A program made the position numbers and the translations under genes. This document shows, piece after piece, positions 61,250 through 64,000 of a DNA stretch of 64,000 bases. The number at the start of each line of letters is the position of its first letter. Within the stretch, counting starts at the first letter, position 1. The DNA is from Pseudomonas cremoricolorata (lineage in GTDB: Bacteria; Pseudomonadota; Gammaproteobacteria; Pseudomonadales; Pseudomonadaceae): positions 3,658,001 to 3,722,000 of the forward strand of contig NZ_CP009455.1 of NCBI RefSeq assembly GCF_000759535.1, in the 5' to 3' direction. A model generated the notes under the pieces. That model was not told the DNA's origin. It saw only the letters and a list, made by a program, of their open reading frames with translations, and searched no databases.

Positions 61250-62752
61250 TCAGTCGATCCGCGGGTGCTGTTGCGCCAGGGTGGCGCGCTTGGCTTCGAG
61301 CTCGGCGATCTGGGTGTCGATGTCTTCGATCTTCTGCTCGATGGTGTCATGGTGCTCTTGCAGCAGCTCACGAGCTTCTTCGATGTCCGAGGCGGCCGGA
61401 GCAGCACCGCGCAGCGGCTTGTTGGCGGTTTCCTTCATGGTCACGGCGGTGATGAAGCCAATTACGGCGATGGTCATCAGGTAGTAGGCCGGCATGAACA
61501 GGTTGTCGGTGGTTTCCACCAGCCAAGCGGCGACGGTGGGGGTGACACCGGCGATCAATACCGAGATGTTGAACGCACTGGCCAGGGCGCTGTAGCGAAT
61601 GTGCGTCGGGAACATGGCCGGCAAGGTCGAGGCCATTACGCCGATGAAGAAGTTCAGCAGGATGGCCAGCATCAGCAAACCGGCAAAGATCAGCCCGGTG
61701 CTGCCGCTGGTGATCATGTGGAAGGCCGGAATGGCCAGCACGAACAGGCCGATGCTGCCGGTCAGAATGAACGGACGACGGCCAAACTTATCGCTGAGGA
61801 AACCGATCACCGGCTGCACGAAGAGCATGCCGACCATGATCGCGATGATGATCAGCACCCCGTTGCTTTCGCTGTATTGCAGGTTGTGGGTGAGGTAGCT
61901 GGGCATGTAGGTGAGCAGCATGTAGTAGGTGACGTTGGTCGCGATGACCACACCGATACAGGTCAGCAGGCTACGCCAGTGCTTGGTGGCGATCTCTTTG
62001 AACGACACTTTCGGGCCAGACGCCAGGCCGTCGCGGTCGCCCTGCTCGAGGCTCTCGACGTGCTGCTGGAAGGCCGGGGTTTCTTCGGCGGCGTGACGCA
62101 GGTACAGGCCGATCACACCCAATGGCAGTGCCAGCAGGAACGGCAGGCGCCAGCCCCACTCGAAGAACTGTTCTTCGGTCACCACGCTCTGGATCAGCAC
62201 CACCAGGCCCGCACCCATCACGAAGCCGGCAATCGAGCCGAAGTCCAGCCAGCTGCCCAGAAAGCCGCGACGGCGGTCCGGAGCGTACTCGGCGACGAAG
62301 ATCGAGGCACCGGTGTATTCGCCACCGACCGAGAAGCCCTGGGCCATCTTCGCCAGTAACAGCAGGATCGGCGCCCAGATGCCTATCGATTCATACGAGG
62401 GAATGATGCCGATGGCGAAGGTGCTCAGCGACATGATGATGATGGTGGCGGCCAGCACTTTCTGTCGTCCGAGCCGATCACCGATGGCGCCAAACACCAC
62501 GCCACCCAGCGGGCGCAGCAGGAATGGGACCGAGAAGGTGGCCAGCGCTGCGATCATCTGCACGCTGGGGTCGGCGTTGGGGAAGAACACCTTGCCGAGG
62601 ACGAAGGCGACGAAGCCGTAGACGCCGAAGTCGAACCACTCCATGGCGTTGCCCAATGCCGCGGCGGAGATGGCTTTGCGCATCTTCACATCGTCGACGA
62701 TGGTGATGTCCTTGAGTCCGATCGGGCTGACCTTTTTCTTGCGTGATTTCAT
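61250..62752 (-). CDS. proP: MFS osmolyte/organic acid:H+ symporter (ProP-like)
   Basis: A 500-residue twelve-helix transporter of the metabolite:H+ symporter family. The loop motif GDRLGRQKVLA (helix 2-3) and FGRRPFILTG (helix 8-9) are present, as is NAMEWFDFGVYGFVA in helix 1. The C-terminal 40 residues (DIEEARELLQEHHDTIEQKIEDIDTQIAEL-like) form a coiled coil, as in E. coli ProP, where it tunes the osmotic response. AGGAAGAG precedes the ATG. A role as a proline/glycine-betaine transporter is likely but substrate specificity is not proven. Confidence 0.86.
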   Translation of the reverse strand: MKSRKKKVSPIGLKDITIVDDVKMRKAISAAALGNAMEWFDFGVYGFVAFVLGKVFFPNADPSVQMIAALATFSVPFLLRPLGGVVFGAIGDRLGRQKVLAATIIIMSLSTFAIGIIPSYESIGIWAPILLLLAKMAQGFSVGGEYTGASIFVAEYAPDRRRGFLGSWLDFGSIAGFVMGAGLVVLIQSVVTEEQFFEWGWRLPFLLALPLGVIGLYLRHAAEETPAFQQHVESLEQGDRDGLASGPKVSFKEIATKHWRSLLTCIGVVIATNVTYYMLLTYMPSYLTHNLQYSESNGVLIIIAIMVGMLFVQPVIGFLSDKFGRRPFILTGSIGLFVLAIPAFHMITSGSTGLIFAGLLMLAILLNFFIGVMASTLPAMFPTHIRYSALASAFNISVLIAGVTPTVAAWLVETTDNLFMPAYYLMTIAVIGFITAVTMKETANKPLRGAAPAASDIEEARELLQEHHDTIEQKIEDIDTQIAELEAKRATLAQQHPRID

Positions 62753-62990
62753 ACCGTTCTCTTCCTTTTACGTGCCGGGCTCGATCGAGCAGCCACTACC
62801 GAAGGTGCTGGCCAGAGGCCCGGGTCTAAGGGGTGAGATACAATTGGACACTAAATAATTCAGCAGCTTGTCGATTTTTTTCTAGGCCAGTCGCCCTCAG
62901 CCGCTCGCCCGAGCAAGTTCCTCCCCGCTGTGAGAGGATGGGCGTCCATCCAGACACGGCCGCCCGGGCAGGCCCCAATAAGCAGAGCTG

Positions 62991-63884
62991 ATGAAGACGC
63001 CAAAACGAATTGAACCGCTGATTGAGGACGGCCTGGTCGACGAGGTCCTGCGCCCGTTGATGAGTGGCAAGGAAGCTGCCGTATACGTCGTACGTTGCGG
63101 CAATCAGGTGCGTTGCGCCAAGGTCTACAAGGAAGCCAGCAAGCGCAGCTTCCGCCAGGCCGCGCAGTACCAGGAAGGGCGCAAGGTGCGTAACAGTCGT
63201 CAGGCCAGGGCCATGAGCAATGGCTCCAAGTACGGCCGCCGCGAAGCCGAGCAAGCTTGGCAGAACGCCGAAGTGGCGGCGCTGTTCCGCCTGGCCAGTG
63301 CCGGGGTACGGGTACCCAGGCCCTATGATTTTCTCGACGGTGTGCTGCTCATGGAACTGGTGGTCGATGACAACGGCAACGCCGCGCCACGGCTCAACGA
63401 CGTTCATCTCGAGGCCGACCAGGCCCGTGACTACCACGCCTTCGTCATCCAGCAGATCGTGCTGATGCTCTGCGCAGGCCTGGTGCATGGCGACCTTTCC
63501 GAGTTCAACGTGCTGCTGGGCCCTGAAGGCCCGGTGATCATCGATTTGCCGCAGGCGGTGGATGCCGCGGGTAATAACCATGCGTTCAGCATGCTCGAGC
63601 GCGATGTCGGCAACATGCGCGACTACTTCGCCCAGTTCGCCCCGGAACTCAAGGCCACGCGTTATGCCCGTGAAATGTGGGCGCTGTACCAGGCCGGTGA
63701 GTTGCGTCCTGATTCTGCGCTGACCGGCCACTTCGCCGACGACGATCACCACGCCGATGTCGACGGCGTGCTGCGCGAAATCGATGCTGCCCGCGCTGAT
63801 GACGCTCGGCGCCGCGCCGCCCGTGAAGAAGCCGAGCACGGCCCGCGCAAGGGTGATGAGCCACCACCGCCCTGGTTGCAGTGA
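62991..63884 (+). CDS. RIO-type serine protein kinase (PA4780-like)
   Basis: A 297-residue atypical kinase. The nucleotide-binding loop is SGKEAAVYVVRCG with Lys in CAKVYKEAS, the catalytic loop is HGDLSEFNVLL, and the metal-binding Asp is in IIDLPQAVD, all as in RIO kinases. P. aeruginosa PA4780 is a biochemically described homologue. The C-terminal 60 residues are charged and probably flexible. Its target here is unknown. Confidence 0.9.
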   Translation: MKTPKRIEPLIEDGLVDEVLRPLMSGKEAAVYVVRCGNQVRCAKVYKEASKRSFRQAAQYQEGRKVRNSRQARAMSNGSKYGRREAEQAWQNAEVAALFRLASAGVRVPRPYDFLDGVLLMELVVDDNGNAAPRLNDVHLEADQARDYHAFVIQQIVLMLCAGLVHGDLSEFNVLLGPEGPVIIDLPQAVDAAGNNHAFSMLERDVGNMRDYFAQFAPELKATRYAREMWALYQAGELRPDSALTGHFADDDHHADVDGVLREIDAARADDARRRAAREEAEHGPRKGDEPPPPWLQ

Positions 63885-63979
63885 TGGGCAATACGCCTGG
63901 ATAAAGATGGAACTGGCCTGCCCGGCCTATTGCCCACTGTTGCGTGAATGCATTTTTTGATCGCGAACAGGAGGCACGC

Positions 63980-64000
63980 ATGCCCAGTGCAGATGGCAAG
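63980..64000 (+). CDS. Start of next gene (truncated by window end)
   Basis: ATG 63980 follows AGGAGG at ideal spacing. Only seven codons (MPSADGK) are visible, so no function can be given. Confidence 0.5.

Noticed and set aside
63907..63960. 17-codon frame after the RIO kinase
   Set aside because: Too short, no good ribosome site and no family; could be a chance frame.
1..64000. tRNA, rRNA, CRISPR arrays, transposases, integrases
   Set aside because: None recognised on either strand by eye.

Overview
The window is high-GC chromosomal DNA with the gene content of a Pseudomonas, most likely of the P. putida group. That call is inferred from the OprD porin, a membrane-associated Mqo with a signal peptide, the RIO-type kinase, the OsmC-YcaO fusion and the carboxynorspermidine pathway. 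It is mostly single-copy metabolic, transport and regulatory genes. I see no rRNA, tRNA, CRISPR array, insertion sequence or prophage. Two stretches look like accessory DNA: a deletion scar with two broken genes (12.0-13.0 kb) and a repeat/palindrome island (41.1-42.3 kb).

Region by region. 0-4.4 kb: the end of an MmgE/PrpD gene, a flavin monooxygenase and a polar amino-acid type ABC importer in one operon, then a chemoreceptor. 6.2-9.6 kb: short-chain dehydrogenase, membrane protein, di-iron hydroxylase and AraC regulator. 9.6-12.0 kb: a DapA-like lyase and a class II aldolase, divergent from an XRE-cupin regulator with a clear operator. 12.0-13.0 kb: LysR and MFS remnants. 13-18.8 kb: a MerR regulator and its partner membrane protein, a Tat-type class A beta-lactamase, a lipoprotein, an aldo/keto reductase, a LysR regulator and two small proteins. 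18.8-29.3 kb: a ferric-siderophore uptake locus (TonB receptor, FatBCDE-type ABC importer and two exporter-fold ABC proteins of the YbtPQ/IrtAB kind) with a divergent TetR regulator.

29.5-36.8 kb: a BCCT transporter, OsmC-YcaO, a phosphatase-like protein and a CHASE-PAS-GGDEF-EAL protein. 36.8-40.8 kb: a zinc-cluster protein of unknown function and the two carboxyspermidine/carboxynorspermidine enzymes. 42.4-47.3 kb: a five-gene operon behind a cobalamin riboswitch, coding for an ABC importer, pseudoazurin and an OprD porin. 47.3-56.2 kb: a DUF1624 acyltransferase with a Zur-like box upstream, then a complete zeaxanthin-glucoside cluster (crtZ, crtB, crtI, crtY, crtX, idi2, crtE). Its central promoter carries TTGTACA repeats like those used by light/B12-sensing LitR/CarH regulators. 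56.2-64 kb: an SOS-box-controlled DNA repair pair, malate:quinone oxidoreductase, an outer-membrane protein, a ProP-type transporter and a RIO kinase.

The strongest leads are the B12-riboswitch operon with its copper protein and porin, the siderophore locus that combines two ABC architectures, the possible light/B12 control of carotenoids, and the roughly 600 bp imperfect palindrome in the repeat island. Motifs and starts were read by eye; family assignments rest on recognised motifs, not on database searches.
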